NCBI GenBank assembly: GCA_017428245.1
Contig: JAFRRF010000043.1
Span: 1-36,871, forward strand
DNA: 36,871 bases
DNA from: Bacteroidales bacterium
GTDB taxonomy: Bacteria; Bacteroidota; Bacteroidia; Bacteroidales; UBA932
Reading direction: 5' to 3'
Shown: one piece after another, positions 26,629 through 36,871 of the stretch
How the letters are laid out: each line of letters begins with the position of its first letter
How positions within the stretch are numbered: the stretch's first letter is position 1
Notes under the pieces: model-generated
Told to the model about the DNA's origin: nothing
The model's database searches: none
Seen by the model: the letters and a program-made list of their open reading frames with translations, nothing else
Made by a program: the position numbers and the translations under genes

Positions 26629-27231
26629 TCAGGGATTGATCTGACGGGCAGGCCAGCCGTAATCCTGATACTGGGCAGCGGTGAGTCCCTGATTCTTGAC
26701 GAAGCAGGAAATGGCCTGGCGGCGAACCTCTTCGCGCGCGTCCGCATTGGAGAGGACAGCCGAGAAAGCTTCGTAATTGTCGCCGAAGATTTCCTTGGCG
26801 CTCGCCTCAAAGTCGTGTCCATCGGCCACCTGGTCGAAGGCGGTCACTTCATAGCCGGAATCCGTCTTTTTAAGATGCATCAGGCCCGGGTGGTTTCCGC
26901 CCGAGACGGTTTCCAGCACATCGCCGGTCAATTTATAGTTGTACACCCAGAAGTCACCCCATACGCGGATGTCATCGGCATTGCTGTCATCGCACGCAAC
27001 GACAGTCACACTGGGAATGCAGTATTCTCCCTGGGCATAGGACGGTCCGACCTCAGCGGTCAGGTAGTTTTCGACAGCCTTCAGGCAGTCCGCGGCATCA
27101 CACGCAGCCGTTTCGGTCTCCGCGGCCACTTCCGGTTCCGGGGCAGGGTTGGTTTTTCCTTTGCAGGAGGTGAACAGGGCCAGACTGGCAATGACAGCCA
27201 GCGTCATCGTGATAAGCGTGATCTTTTTCAT
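26629..27231 (-). CDS. Conserved-looking lipoprotein of unknown function
   Basis: From the ATG at 27231 the product is 200 residues with lipid Cys23 (LALFTSC), then a low-complexity acidic linker (NPAPEPEVAAETETA) and a compact domain from about residue 42. Features are CDAADCLKAVENYL, several further cysteines, the aromatic segment VWGDFWVYNYKLTGD, VSGGNHPGLMHLKK, and an ending YQDYGWPARQINP. The aromatic motif and GGNHPG look like conserved family signatures, but I cannot name the family. It is 34 bases downstream of the ABC-F gene and six bases upstream of the Tat-exported hydrolase, so cotranscription with the latter is likely. Confidence 0.7.
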   Translation of the reverse strand: MKKITLITMTLAVIASLALFTSCKGKTNPAPEPEVAAETETAACDAADCLKAVENYLTAEVGPSYAQGEYCIPSVTVVACDDSNADDIRVWGDFWVYNYKLTGDVLETVSGGNHPGLMHLKKTDSGYEVTAFDQVADGHDFEASAKEIFGDNYEAFSAVLSNADAREEVRRQAISCFVKNQGLTAAQYQDYGWPARQINP

Positions 27232-27265
27232 GACAAAGTATACTTTAATGGTTTGTTTCAGAAGG

Positions 27266-29236
27266 TTACAAACTCGCCCACTCGTCCATTTTGGCGTCGA
27301 GGTCGCGCTTGAGTTCGAGGTAATTGCGGGTAAGTTCCATGATGTCGGCGTCGGCGGTCGGCGCAGCGAGGACCTTTTCGATTTCGGCCATTTTTTCCTC
27401 CAGCCCGGCAATCTGCTTTTCCAGCAGGTTCTGCCGGTTCTTCGCCCGCTTCTCTTCCCGCGACAGCTGCTTCTGCTGCTGATACGACTGTTTCGGCTTT
27501 GCCGGCTCTCCAGCGCGCGGCAGAACCTTTTCAGACCCGGTCAAGGCCGGGGCTGAAAGAACCTGCCGCTCCACCAGGCCATCCCGCGCCGGCGCAGCTT
27601 TCTTTTCAATGTCCCGGAACGATTCTGCCTTCTTGCGGCGGAGGAAGTCGTCGACGCCGCCGAGATGCTCCTTCACGCGACCGTCGATGAACTCGTAGAC
27701 CTTGTCGACCAGCCCGTTGAGGAAATCGCGGTCGTGCGAGACCACGATGATCGTGCCGTCGTAGGCCTGCAGGGCCTGCTTCAGAATATCTTTCGACCGG
27801 ATGTCCATATGGTTGGTCGGCTCGTCGAGCGCCAGCAGATTGTGCGCCTTGAGCATCAGTTTAGCCATAGCCAGACGCGAGCGCTCGCCGCCGCTGAGCA
27901 CGGCGACGCGCTTGTCGATGTCTTCGCCCTTGAACAGGAACGCAGCCAGGATGTCACGCAGCTTCGTGCGGATGTCACCCACTGCAATACGGTCGAGCGT
28001 ATCGAAGACCGTGGCCTTCTTGTCGAGGATATCTTCCTGATTCTGCGCATAATAGCCGATGTCCACATTGTACCCAACCTTCGCCTCGCCGTCGAACGGC
28101 TCGAGCTCGCCCATCAGCACGCGCATCATCGTGGTCTTGCCTTCGCCGTTGCGGCCCACGAAGGCCACTTTTTCGCCGCGGCGGATCACGAGATTCGCGC
28201 CTTTGAGCACCGTCTTCTGCGGATAGCCGATCACGGCGTCCTTCACTTCAAACACCACGTCGCCGCTGCGAGGGGCGGGCGGGAACTTGACGTGGATGGC
28301 CGAAAGGTCTTCGTCGTCAATCTCGATGCGCTCGATGCGCTCGAGCTGCTTCACGCGTGACTGCACCTGGTTGCTCTTGGTGGGCTTGTAGCGGAAACGC
28401 TCGATGAACTCCTCGGTCTTTTCGATCATCCGCTGCTGGTTCTGATACGCGGCTTTCTGCTGCGCGATGCGTTCTTTGCGCAGCTCCACGTACTGGGAGT
28501 ACGGCACCTTGTAATCGTACAGATGCCCCAGCATCACTTCCACCGTGCGGGTGGTGCAATTGTCGAGGAAGCGGCGGTCGTGCGAGATCAGCACGAGCGC
28601 GCCTGTGAAACTCTCTTTCAGATAGTCTTCCAGCCACTGAATCGACTCGATGTCGAGGTGGTTCGTGGGCTCGTCGAGCAGCAGCACCTCGGGCCGGCGG
28701 AGCAGGATCTTCGCCAGTTCGATGCGCATATTCCAGCCCTGGGAGAAGGTTTCGGTCTTGCGGCCGAATTCGTCTTTCTTGAAGCCCAGACCGGTCAGGG
28801 TGCGCTCCACGGCTTCTTCCGTGGCTTCGCTCCGGGCGAGGACCAGCTGATCGTTCACTTCGTTGAGTTCGACGATGAGCCGCTGATAAGCGGCTGATTC
28901 ATAGTCTTCCCGGCTCGCCAGCTCAAGTGATATTTCATCTACGCGACGGTCAAGGCGGTCGAGTTCTTCATACACCGTCATCACCTCTTCGAGCACCGTG
29001 CGGCCGCGGTGATGCTCCATGATTTGCGGCAGATAGCCGATCCGCTGGCCGGCGGTCTGCGTGATCCGCCCGGCCGTGGGACGCTGGATGTCCATGATCA
29101 GCTTGAGCATCGTACTCTTCCCCGCCCCGTTCTTGCCCACCAGGCCGATCCGCTCGCGGTCGCCGATGTGCAGGCTCACGCCGTCCAGCAGCGTGAAGCC
29201 GCCGTACGCAACGGTAATGTCGTCGAGGGAAATCAT
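27266..29236 (-). CDS. ABC-F family ATPase (ribosome-associated type)
   Basis: The 656-residue product has two ABC ATPase domains and no membrane segments, the ABC-F layout. Domain 1 has GLVGKNGAGKST, a degenerate signature FSQGW and LLLDEPTNHLD. A linker with charged helices follows (about 240-310, QQKAAYQNQQRMIEKTEEF). Domain 2 has FVGRNGEGKTT, LSGGERSRLAMAK and LALDEPTNHMD. The C-terminus (about 560-656) is a charged coiled-coil (SREEKRAKNRQNLLEKQ), as in Uup/YheS-type proteins. ABC-F proteins act on ribosomes to regulate or rescue translation, and some give antibiotic resistance. This looks like a housekeeping member, and the exact subfamily is unclear. It overlaps tatC by four bases (ATGA). 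Confidence 0.92.
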   Translation of the reverse strand: MISLDDITVAYGGFTLLDGVSLHIGDRERIGLVGKNGAGKSTMLKLIMDIQRPTAGRITQTAGQRIGYLPQIMEHHRGRTVLEEVMTVYEELDRLDRRVDEISLELASREDYESAAYQRLIVELNEVNDQLVLARSEATEEAVERTLTGLGFKKDEFGRKTETFSQGWNMRIELAKILLRRPEVLLLDEPTNHLDIESIQWLEDYLKESFTGALVLISHDRRFLDNCTTRTVEVMLGHLYDYKVPYSQYVELRKERIAQQKAAYQNQQRMIEKTEEFIERFRYKPTKSNQVQSRVKQLERIERIEIDDEDLSAIHVKFPPAPRSGDVVFEVKDAVIGYPQKTVLKGANLVIRRGEKVAFVGRNGEGKTTMMRVLMGELEPFDGEAKVGYNVDIGYYAQNQEDILDKKATVFDTLDRIAVGDIRTKLRDILAAFLFKGEDIDKRVAVLSGGERSRLAMAKLMLKAHNLLALDEPTNHMDIRSKDILKQALQAYDGTIIVVSHDRDFLNGLVDKVYEFIDGRVKEHLGGVDDFLRRKKAESFRDIEKKAAPARDGLVERQVLSAPALTGSEKVLPRAGEPAKPKQSYQQQKQLSREEKRAKNRQNLLEKQIAGLEEKMAEIEKVLAAPTADADIMELTRNYLELKRDLDAKMDEWASL

Positions 29237-30033
29237 GCCGCAGCCTCCGCTTCGTCGGGTTCGTCTTCATCTTCCGGCAACTCCTTCCGGCACACCAGGA
29301 TGCTGATGCCGTAGAGCAGGAAGAGCGGGATCGATGCAATCAGCATCGAGAAAGGATCGGCGGGCGTGATGATGGCCGCCAGCACGGCAATCACCAGCAC
29401 GGCCCATTTCCAGCCGCTGAGCAGCGTCTTGCGCGTGATCAGGCCCAGTTGCGAGAGCACCGCCACAAGCGTCGGAACTTCGAACACGATACCGAAGAGC
29501 AGCACCGTCGAATTGACCGTCGAGATATAGGAATTGAGCGAAATGGTGTTGGTCACCGCCTCGCTCACCTTGTAGCCGTCAAAGAAGTTGACCATCAACG
29601 GCAGAATAATGCAGTAGCCCACCGCGATGCCCAGATAGAACAGGAACGAGGCAAAGAGGAAGGCGCGGCGCGTGGCCCGCTTCTCGCGCTGATAGAGCGC
29701 CGGGGCGATGAAGCGCCAGATTTCAAAGAGGATGTAGGGGCAGCAGGCAACGATCGCGCACAGGAACGTGACGCGCATATGCACCATGAACTGCGTGGAA
29801 AGCTCGATGTTGACCAGCTGCAGGCCCGTTTCCATCCCGAACCATTTGTAGAAGAAGAAATCGGAACGGGTCGGGGCCAGAATGAGGTCGTCGAAGAGGA
29901 AATCCTTGAAGAAAAAGAGCACGATAAAAGCCGCGAGCAGGGCGATGATCACGTGGAACAGGCCCTGCCGCAACGCTTCCAGGTGCTCCCAGAAGCTCAT
30001 GTCCTTGGATTCGTCGAGCTTCTCCTCGGCCAC
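29233..30033 (-). CDS. tatC: Sec-independent protein translocase TatC
   Basis: The 266-residue product is TatC, the receptor of the twin-arginine translocase that exports folded proteins across the inner membrane. It starts with a charged segment and MSFWEHLEALRQGLFHVII, the family's N-terminal motif, followed by six hydrophobic helices. FIAPALYQREKR matches the conserved cytoplasmic loop with its glutamate, and ITPADPFSMLIASIPLFLLYGISI matches the last helices. The acidic tail (ELPEDEDEPDEAEAAA) is longer than in many relatives. It lies six bases after tatA. There is no tatB in view, as is usual for Bacteroidota. Confidence 0.96.
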   Translation of the reverse strand: MAEEKLDESKDMSFWEHLEALRQGLFHVIIALLAAFIVLFFFKDFLFDDLILAPTRSDFFFYKWFGMETGLQLVNIELSTQFMVHMRVTFLCAIVACCPYILFEIWRFIAPALYQREKRATRRAFLFASFLFYLGIAVGYCIILPLMVNFFDGYKVSEAVTNTISLNSYISTVNSTVLLFGIVFEVPTLVAVLSQLGLITRKTLLSGWKWAVLVIAVLAAIITPADPFSMLIASIPLFLLYGISILVCRKELPEDEDEPDEAEAAA

Positions 30034-30039
30034 GGCGCG

Positions 30040-30291
30040 CTACTTCTCCTCCTTCTTGTCGTCCACCTTCTTGGGTTCGTCGTCCTTGACGATCTCGGCG
30101 CGGATTTCCTCGATGTCCTTTTCGGCATCCTTCATGCCGGCCTTGAAAGATTTGACGCCCTTGCCCAGTCCGTGCATCAGTTCCGGAATCTTCTTGCCGC
30201 CGAAGAGCAGCAGGACGACCAGTCCGAGGATGACCCACTGCCAGACACCGATGACGCCCAGCGGAAGCATTACTGCAAATAAAGTTGCCAT
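30040..30291 (-). CDS. tatA: Twin-arginine translocase subunit TatA
   Basis: The 83-residue product has one N-terminal membrane helix (GVWQWVILGLVVLLLFGG), then FGGKKIPELMHGLGKGVKSFKAGMKDAEKD, the TatA/E hinge and amphipathic helix, and a charged tail rich in lysine and glutamate. TatA oligomers form the conducting part of the Tat system with TatC. With no TatB in view, this protein probably serves both roles. It is 23 bases downstream of valS and six bases upstream of tatC. Confidence 0.95.
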   Translation of the reverse strand: MATLFAVMLPLGVIGVWQWVILGLVVLLLFGGKKIPELMHGLGKGVKSFKAGMKDAEKDIEEIRAEIVKDDEPKKVDDKKEEK

Positions 30292-30314
30292 AGTTGCTGG
30301 TATTTAGTTGTTTA

Positions 30315-33020
<2,706 letters not shown>

Positions 33021-33062
33021 ATTGTCTTTTCGCACCCGGTTTGAACAGGCATCTTTAAACTG

Positions 33063-33070
33063 CAAAAATA
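33063..33070 (-). promoter_or_regulatory. -7 promoter element for valS
   Basis: The minus strand reads TATTTTTG, matching TAnnTTTG, 42 bases before the valS ATG at 33020. It would drive the long minus-strand series valS-tatA-tatC and possibly further genes down to rlmB. Confidence 0.5.
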
Positions 33071-33091
33071 GTGATTTTCCTCGATTTATTT

Positions 33092-33099
33092 TAACTTTG
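33092..33099 (+). promoter_or_regulatory. -7 promoter element for the fucose-isomerase-like gene
   Basis: The bases read TAACTTTG, an exact TAnnTTTG match, 24 bases before the ATG at 33124. It is back to back with the valS element in the 103-bp divergent gap. Confidence 0.55.
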
Positions 33100-33123
33100 T
33101 AACCCTCAATCCGAAAAACAGCC

Positions 33124-34461
33124 ATGCCGAACAAACTCAACCTCGTCATTTTCTCGTCTTCGCTCCACAACGGTGCAAGTGTCATCAACTCTAGGACCGA
33201 ACTTTTCGAAGGCCTGCGGCGTTTTGCAGAACTTGACATCACCTATCCGTCGATGCTTCCCAGCCGCCGGCCCGACCTGATGCGCCAGATCGACGGAGGT
33301 TCCTGCCAGGGTTGCGACCTTCCCGATGATGCGCACAACAAAACAGTTTGTTTCATTGCCACGGGCGGGACGGAAGAGATGTTCAAGAGTTTCGTCGATG
33401 TCCTTCCACGGCCGGTCCTGCTGTTGAGCGACGGTTTGCACAATTCCTTTGCCGCCGCAATGGAAATCAAGACATATCTGTCACAATGCGGCATCGCCAG
33501 CGCCCTGTTCAACGCACCGCTTGACTACAGTCAGGATTTCTTCGACCAAATGGAGCGGGACCTTTTCGGCGGAACCGGATCGGCCGGCATGCTGGTCCCT
33601 TCCGATCCCCTGCCCAAATTCCAGAAAAATGTGCGGCGGGCTTTCGAGAAGACCGTCATCGGCTTGATCGGCAGTGCCAGTGGCTGGCTTATCGCTTCGG
33701 ACATCGATCGCGACAGCGTAAGCAAAACCTACGGAGTCCGTTTCATTGACATCGACCTGTCGGAACTGGAAAAAAGCTTTGAGGCCATATCTCCCGAAGA
33801 TCCCGAAACCCAGAAAGTATGCTACCGGATGGAACGCTTCCTTTCGGGTGACCGCACGCGGGAAGACCTGTGCGAAGCCGCAAGAATGTATCTTGCGCTC
33901 AAGGCGCTATGCACAAAATATGCACTGAAGGCATTGACATTGAAATGCTTCGGAATCCTGAACTCCTGCAGGACGACGGCCTGCCTGGCTCTTTCCATGC
34001 TCAACGACGAGGGCATCGTCGCAGGCTGCGAGGGAGACATTCCGTCCCTGTGGACGATGCTCTACGTCAGATATGCGTTCAACCGCCCTGCATTCATGGC
34101 CAATCCTGCTTCCTCGAACCGGAAGGAGCATACCATCGATTTCGCCCATTGCACCATACCGCTCTCGATGGTTCACGGATACAGGCTTCCCTCCCATTTC
34201 GAATCGAACTCCGGTATCGGCATAGCCGGCAGCGTACCGAGCGGACGCTACCGTATCGTCAAGATTTCCGGAAAGCAGCTCGACCAGTATTATGAGACGG
34301 AAGGCGACCTGATCATGAATACGAACATTCCGCAGCGATGCCGCACGCAGATCCGTTTCCGCTATGATTCAGAGACGGAATTCGACCGCTTTTTCCAAGT
34401 CAGTAAAGGAAATCACATAATTCTGTGTAAAGCCGCTGGACCGGAAGCCCCATCACGTTGA
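33124..34461 (+). CDS. L-fucose/L-arabinose isomerase-fold protein (orphan)
   Basis: The 445-residue product resembles the L-fucose isomerase superfamily in its C-terminal half: LKCFGILNSCRTTACLALSMLNDEG, then GCEGDIPSLWTMLYVRYAF with E303 and D305, PAFMANPAS, and IDFAHCTIPL with H342. Glu, Asp and His of this kind bind the metal in FucI-type enzymes. The N-terminal half (VIFSSSLHNG, IATGGTEEMF, PVLLLSDGLHNSFAAAMEIK) looks like the Rossmann-like domains of the same fold. No kinase, aldolase or transporter for a deoxysugar is adjacent, so it may be an isomerase for an unknown sugar or have another role. The 3' end overlaps maf by 62 bases. Confidence 0.7.
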   Translation: MPNKLNLVIFSSSLHNGASVINSRTELFEGLRRFAELDITYPSMLPSRRPDLMRQIDGGSCQGCDLPDDAHNKTVCFIATGGTEEMFKSFVDVLPRPVLLLSDGLHNSFAAAMEIKTYLSQCGIASALFNAPLDYSQDFFDQMERDLFGGTGSAGMLVPSDPLPKFQKNVRRAFEKTVIGLIGSASGWLIASDIDRDSVSKTYGVRFIDIDLSELEKSFEAISPEDPETQKVCYRMERFLSGDRTREDLCEAARMYLALKALCTKYALKALTLKCFGILNSCRTTACLALSMLNDEGIVAGCEGDIPSLWTMLYVRYAFNRPAFMANPASSNRKEHTIDFAHCTIPLSMVHGYRLPSHFESNSGIGIAGSVPSGRYRIVKISGKQLDQYYETEGDLIMNTNIPQRCRTQIRFRYDSETEFDRFFQVSKGNHIILCKAAGPEAPSR

Positions 34462-34978
34462 AATAAGAGCCTCTGATCGCCGTTATGCCCACGTAGCCGA
34501 TCCATTCCTGGATGCCGTAAGCGCCGGCTTTGTCGAAAGGGCGGTAATGGTCGACGTAGTAATAGATTTCTTCGTCGGACAGGGGTTTGAAGTCGACTTC
34601 CGTCGTGTCTGAGAAGCTATGCAGGCGCTCGTTCGTGCGGAAAGCCACACCCGTGACGACGGTATGGGTCCTTCCCGACATGGCACGGAGCATATCTGCG
34701 GCGTCTTCCCGGTCGCGGGGTTTTCCAAGGATTTTTTCGTCGAGAAAAACGAGGGTATCGGCGGTGATGAGGACTTCGCGGGGCGCCAGTTCCCGATGGA
34801 AGGTTTCGGATTTATGGCGGGCGAGAAATTCCGGAATGGCGGTATGGGGCATTCCTTCGGAATAGGCCTCCTTCTCATCCTTTCCGGGCTCGACCGTAAA
34901 GTCGATATCCAGTCCCTTCAAAAGTTCCCGGCGTCGCGGCGACGCCGACGCTAATGTAAAAATATAATCTTCAAACAT
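34400..34978 (-). CDS. maf: Maf-family nucleotide pyrophosphatase
   Basis: From the ATG at 34978 the product is 192 residues. Maf proteins hydrolyse noncanonical or canonical nucleoside triphosphates (dTTP/UTP type) to monophosphates and affect septum formation when overproduced. Motifs are LASASPRRRELLKG near the N-terminus, VLITADTLVFLDEKILGKP with the key aspartate, SGRTHTVVTGVAF and DKAGAYGIQEW. The end GLPVQRLYTEL is typical. Its ATG overlaps the stop of the upstream kdsC-like gene as TGATG. The 62-bp 3' overlap with the converging isomerase-like gene is the longest in the window. Confidence 0.93.
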   Translation of the reverse strand: MFEDYIFTLASASPRRRELLKGLDIDFTVEPGKDEKEAYSEGMPHTAIPEFLARHKSETFHRELAPREVLITADTLVFLDEKILGKPRDREDAADMLRAMSGRTHTVVTGVAFRTNERLHSFSDTTEVDFKPLSDEEIYYYVDHYRPFDKAGAYGIQEWIGYVGITAIRGSYFNVMGLPVQRLYTELCDFLY

Positions 34979-35550
34979 CAGACGTTCTTTCCCGTATGTA
35001 AAGCAGCTTGGGTGATGGCGGCGGGGTGGCTGCCTTTCCAGGGGTTTTCGGGGTCGAAGAGCCATTTGCCCTGGGGTTTGAGGACGCTTTCGATGAGGTC
35101 GCGAATGCAGCCGCGGCCGCCGGGGAAGCGCGAGACAAGGTCGGCGGCGGAGCGGACCTCGGCGACGGCGTCGGCCGGGCAGACGCCGAGGCCGGCGAGC
35201 TCGATGGCCGGGATGTCAGGAATATCGTCGCCGACGAAAGCCACCTGCTGAGGCTCCAGGCCGTTCCGCTTGCAGAAATGCAGAAGGTCTTCGGCCTTGT
35301 TTTTCGACATCATGTACAGGTTCTCGTCGCCGATACCCAGCGAGTGGGCGCGGTGGAGCAGGCTCGGCGACACGCCGCCGGTAATGAAGGCGCACGGGAA
35401 GCCGTTGTCAACGGCCGTCCGTACGCCGAAACAATCTTTCGAATTGAACTGCCTGAGCAGGTCACCGTCGGGCATCGCCAGCACCAGCCCGTCGGTAAAG
35501 ACCCCGTCCACGTCGAAGGCAAAGGCCTTGATGTCTTCAAAACGTGTCAT
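34978..35550 (-). CDS. KdsC-like HAD phosphatase (KDO 8-phosphate phosphatase)
   Basis: The 190-residue product is a capless HAD phosphatase of the KdsC type, which makes 3-deoxy-D-manno-octulosonate for the lipopolysaccharide core. Motif I is FAFDVDGVFTDG (D13 nucleophile, D15), motif II is AFITGG, and motif IV is FVGDDIPDIPAIELAG. The C-terminal tail (about 165-190, LFDPENPWKGSHPA) is longer than in the minimal enzyme. kdsA and kdsB are not in view, so the specific substrate is inferred from family resemblance. It is followed directly by maf (TGATG overlap) and preceded three bases earlier by bcp. Confidence 0.85.
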   Translation of the reverse strand: MTRFEDIKAFAFDVDGVFTDGLVLAMPDGDLLRQFNSKDCFGVRTAVDNGFPCAFITGGVSPSLLHRAHSLGIGDENLYMMSKNKAEDLLHFCKRNGLEPQQVAFVGDDIPDIPAIELAGLGVCPADAVAEVRSAADLVSRFPGGRGCIRDLIESVLKPQGKWLFDPENPWKGSHPAAITQAALHTGKNV

Positions 35551-35553
35551 CGC

Positions 35554-36009
35554 CTATTCACCCAGGACCTGGCCGGCGGCATTCTTCGTATCCACCTTTT
35601 CGATAATGCGTTCCAGGATGCCGTCCGCGTCGAAGATGAAGGTCCGGCGAAGCGTCCCCATCGTCGTCTTGCCGTACATTTTCTTTTCACCCCAGGCGCC
35701 GAAATCCTGCAACATCTGCGTCGTGGTATCTGCAAGCAGACGGAACGGCAGTCCGAATTTGGCGCGGAAGCCGCTGTGCGAGCGGGCGCTGTCCTTGCTC
35801 ACACCCACCACATTGTAGCCGGCGGCGGTCAACTCCGCGTAGTTATCACGGAAACTGCAGGCTTCCGCCGTACAGCCCGAGGTATTGTCTTTCGGATAAA
35901 AGTAAATGATGGTCTTGCGGCCCTTCCCGATGAAATCTTCCGACTTCACCGTATTCCCGTCCTGGTCGAGCACCTCGAAAGACGGCATCTTGTCTCCAAT
36001 TTTCAACAT
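35554..36009 (-). CDS. bcp: Thioredoxin-dependent peroxiredoxin, Bcp/PrxQ type
   Basis: From the ATG at 36009 the product is 151 residues, typical for bacterioferritin comigratory protein. It reduces peroxides using thioredoxin. The N-terminal MLKIGDKMPSFEVLDQDGNTV leads to YFYPKDNTSGCTAEAC, with peroxidatic Cys46 and resolving Cys51 five residues later. Phe and Arg residues of the FRAKFGLPFRLLAD segment and RRTFIFDADG also match the family. An in-frame ATG at 36027 would add six residues (MLNVRT) and lies only eight bases after an exact promoter element, so either start is possible. The gene heads a bcp-kdsC-maf cluster. Confidence 0.93.
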   Translation of the reverse strand: MLKIGDKMPSFEVLDQDGNTVKSEDFIGKGRKTIIYFYPKDNTSGCTAEACSFRDNYAELTAAGYNVVGVSKDSARSHSGFRAKFGLPFRLLADTTTQMLQDFGAWGEKKMYGKTTMGTLRRTFIFDADGILERIIEKVDTKNAAGQVLGE

Positions 36010-36035
36010 GGTCCGGACGTTTAGCATTCAGTTTG

Positions 36036-36043
36036 CAAAGTTA
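36036..36043 (-). promoter_or_regulatory. -7 promoter element for the bcp-kdsC-maf cluster
   Basis: The minus strand reads TAACTTTG, an exact TAnnTTTG match, 26 bases before the ATG at 36009 and eight before the ATG at 36027. It is preceded by AAAAATGC, the same flank as at the left-edge gene (266-280). Confidence 0.5.
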
Positions 36044-36049
36044 GCATTT

Positions 36050-36871
36050 TTATCGCTTACGGGAAGCGAGCAGACGGACGGCATTGTCATGATAAATCTT
36101 CTGAAGGACCGCATCGGATAGTCCGATGCCCTGCATCGGCCAGTGATAGGACTGCTCCGTAAGATAGAAATGCTCATCTTCGGTCTCCAGAATCCGCCAC
36201 TGGGCACGGTACATTTCCGGATCAGGGTCATTGTCGGTCCCGAACAGGATCCGATCCTGATACTTCTCGTAGAAGCGTTTGGTTGCACGCGGCGTGACGC
36301 AAGTCTCTTGATGCCGGGCGGAGATGTCGATCCACATGTTGGGATGCGTATCCAGAATTTGTCCCAGTCGGGCATAATCGTGGTTGATATTGAGCAGGTG
36401 GCAAGCGACGAAAGTCGTATTAGGATGCCGCTCAACACATTCCACAAAGGCGTTCACGATGCCGTCCAGGTCCAGGATGCCGGGGGTGGAGAGATCGATC
36501 TGCCAATGCTTGGCATTCATCAAACCGTCGTTGTGCGCATCGATGGGCTCATACATCCAAATCGGATCGCCGCTGTGGATCACGACCGGCATGCCCAGTT
36601 CACCACATTTCTCGAACAGGGCGTCGAACTTGGGATCATTGAAATGCAGACCGGGTTCCCGAAGTTGGCGGGAAAGCCGCTCCCCCATCCCTTTGTCGCT
36701 AAGCTCGCCCACGCCGCCAGCGCCTTTTGAGAAGCAGCGTTCCAGTTCCTTCACGGCAGACGCAGGGAAATCCGGCTGATCCCAGTTCGACATATCGAAA
36801 CCGCAGAACAGTTCAAATTTGTCGGAAACACGCGTAAACAAGTCATACAAGCGGTCAAACTCTTCGCCATA
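36050..36871 (-). CDS. Partial amidohydrolase (TIM-barrel metal-dependent hydrolase)
   Basis: The C-terminal 273 residues of a minus-strand gene are visible and the frame is open to the right edge (YGEEFDRLYDLF at the edge), so the N-terminus is missing. The sequence fits the amidohydrolase_2/TIM-barrel group: GAGGVGELSD, GMPVVIHSGDPIWMYEP with a metal-type histidine, NTTFVACHLLNINHD with a second histidine, NMWIDISARH, and ILFGTDNDPDPEMY with the aspartate that usually completes the site. The last part (YHDNAVRLL) is the typical C-terminal helix. Relatives are decarboxylases or amidohydrolases; the substrate cannot be told. It is followed by the bcp promoter region. Confidence 0.82.
   Translation of the reverse strand, partial: YGEEFDRLYDLFTRVSDKFELFCGFDMSNWDQPDFPASAVKELERCFSKGAGGVGELSDKGMGERLSRQLREPGLHFNDPKFDALFEKCGELGMPVVIHSGDPIWMYEPIDAHNDGLMNAKHWQIDLSTPGILDLDGIVNAFVECVERHPNTTFVACHLLNINHDYARLGQILDTHPNMWIDISARHQETCVTPRATKRFYEKYQDRILFGTDNDPDPEMYRAQWRILETEDEHFYLTEQSYHWPMQGIGLSDAVLQKIYHDNAVRLLASRKR

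Noticed and set aside
25441..27312. A 623-codon plus-strand open frame antisense to the MBL hydrolase and lipoprotein genes
   Set aside because: It spans two real genes and their junction on the other strand, and its sequence is rich in His, Arg and Gly, as expected of an antisense shadow.

Overview
The window looks like chromosomal DNA from a Bacteroidota member, most likely a Bacteroidales species with fairly high GC. Three observations support this. Noncoding gaps upstream of genes carry TAnnTTTG, the -7 element of Bacteroidota promoters, and Shine-Dalgarno sequences are scarce. The gene content includes a type V (FimA/Mfa1-type) pilus operon with DUF3575 and DUF4906 proteins, GH92 and GH78 glycosidases, DUF2807, a lipid-anchored flavodoxin and a Tat system of TatA plus TatC only. 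Coding density is very high, with 32 protein genes (two cut by the window edges). I saw no rRNA, tRNA, CRISPR array, insertion sequence or phage gene, and no noncoding gap exceeds 240 bases.

Layout. Bases 1-3729 hold a truncated membrane protein, a secreted cyanophycinase-like peptidase overlapping a cation-efflux transporter, and two lipoproteins (deacetylase-like, flavodoxin-like). Bases 3831-6188 encode a secreted GH92 alpha-mannosidase. Bases 6176-14509 form one tightly packed minus-strand operon of seven envelope genes for a type V pilus. In transcription order these are a DUF3575 outer-membrane protein, an OmpA-like/TPR lipoprotein, three fimbrillin paralogues, a FimB/Mfa2-like anchor and a large DUF4906 subunit with an Ig-like domain. 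Bases 14750-19251 hold housekeeping genes (htpG, a PqiA-like protein, rmuC, deoD). Bases 19244-24506 encode a GH78 rhamnosidase, an M19 dipeptidase and a DUF2807 protein, apparently as one operon. Bases 24577-33020 read as a long minus-strand series: valS, tatA, tatC, an ABC-F ATPase, an unknown lipoprotein, a Tat-signal metallo-beta-lactamase-fold hydrolase and rlmB. Bases 33124-36871 hold a fucose-isomerase-like orphan, then kdsC-like, maf and bcp, and a truncated amidohydrolase.

How the genes fit together. The pilus operon is the one clear multi-gene accessory system. It contains likely shaft, tip and anchor subunits plus two outer-membrane partners, but no dedicated protease or regulator is visible. 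The glycosidases, deacetylase-like lipoprotein and dipeptidase fit a host- or plant-glycan and peptide scavenging lifestyle, although no SusC/SusD pair is present. The Tat genes lie close to a protein with a Tat signal peptide.

A structural feature of the window is that all five convergent gene pairs overlap at their 3' ends, leaving no space for intrinsic terminators. Promoter-like elements are found in the divergent gaps, plus one in the short gap upstream of bcp. I did not find a system I can confidently call undescribed. The best candidates for follow-up are the composition of the pilus operon, the Tat-linked gene series and the near-leaderless promoter arrangement.
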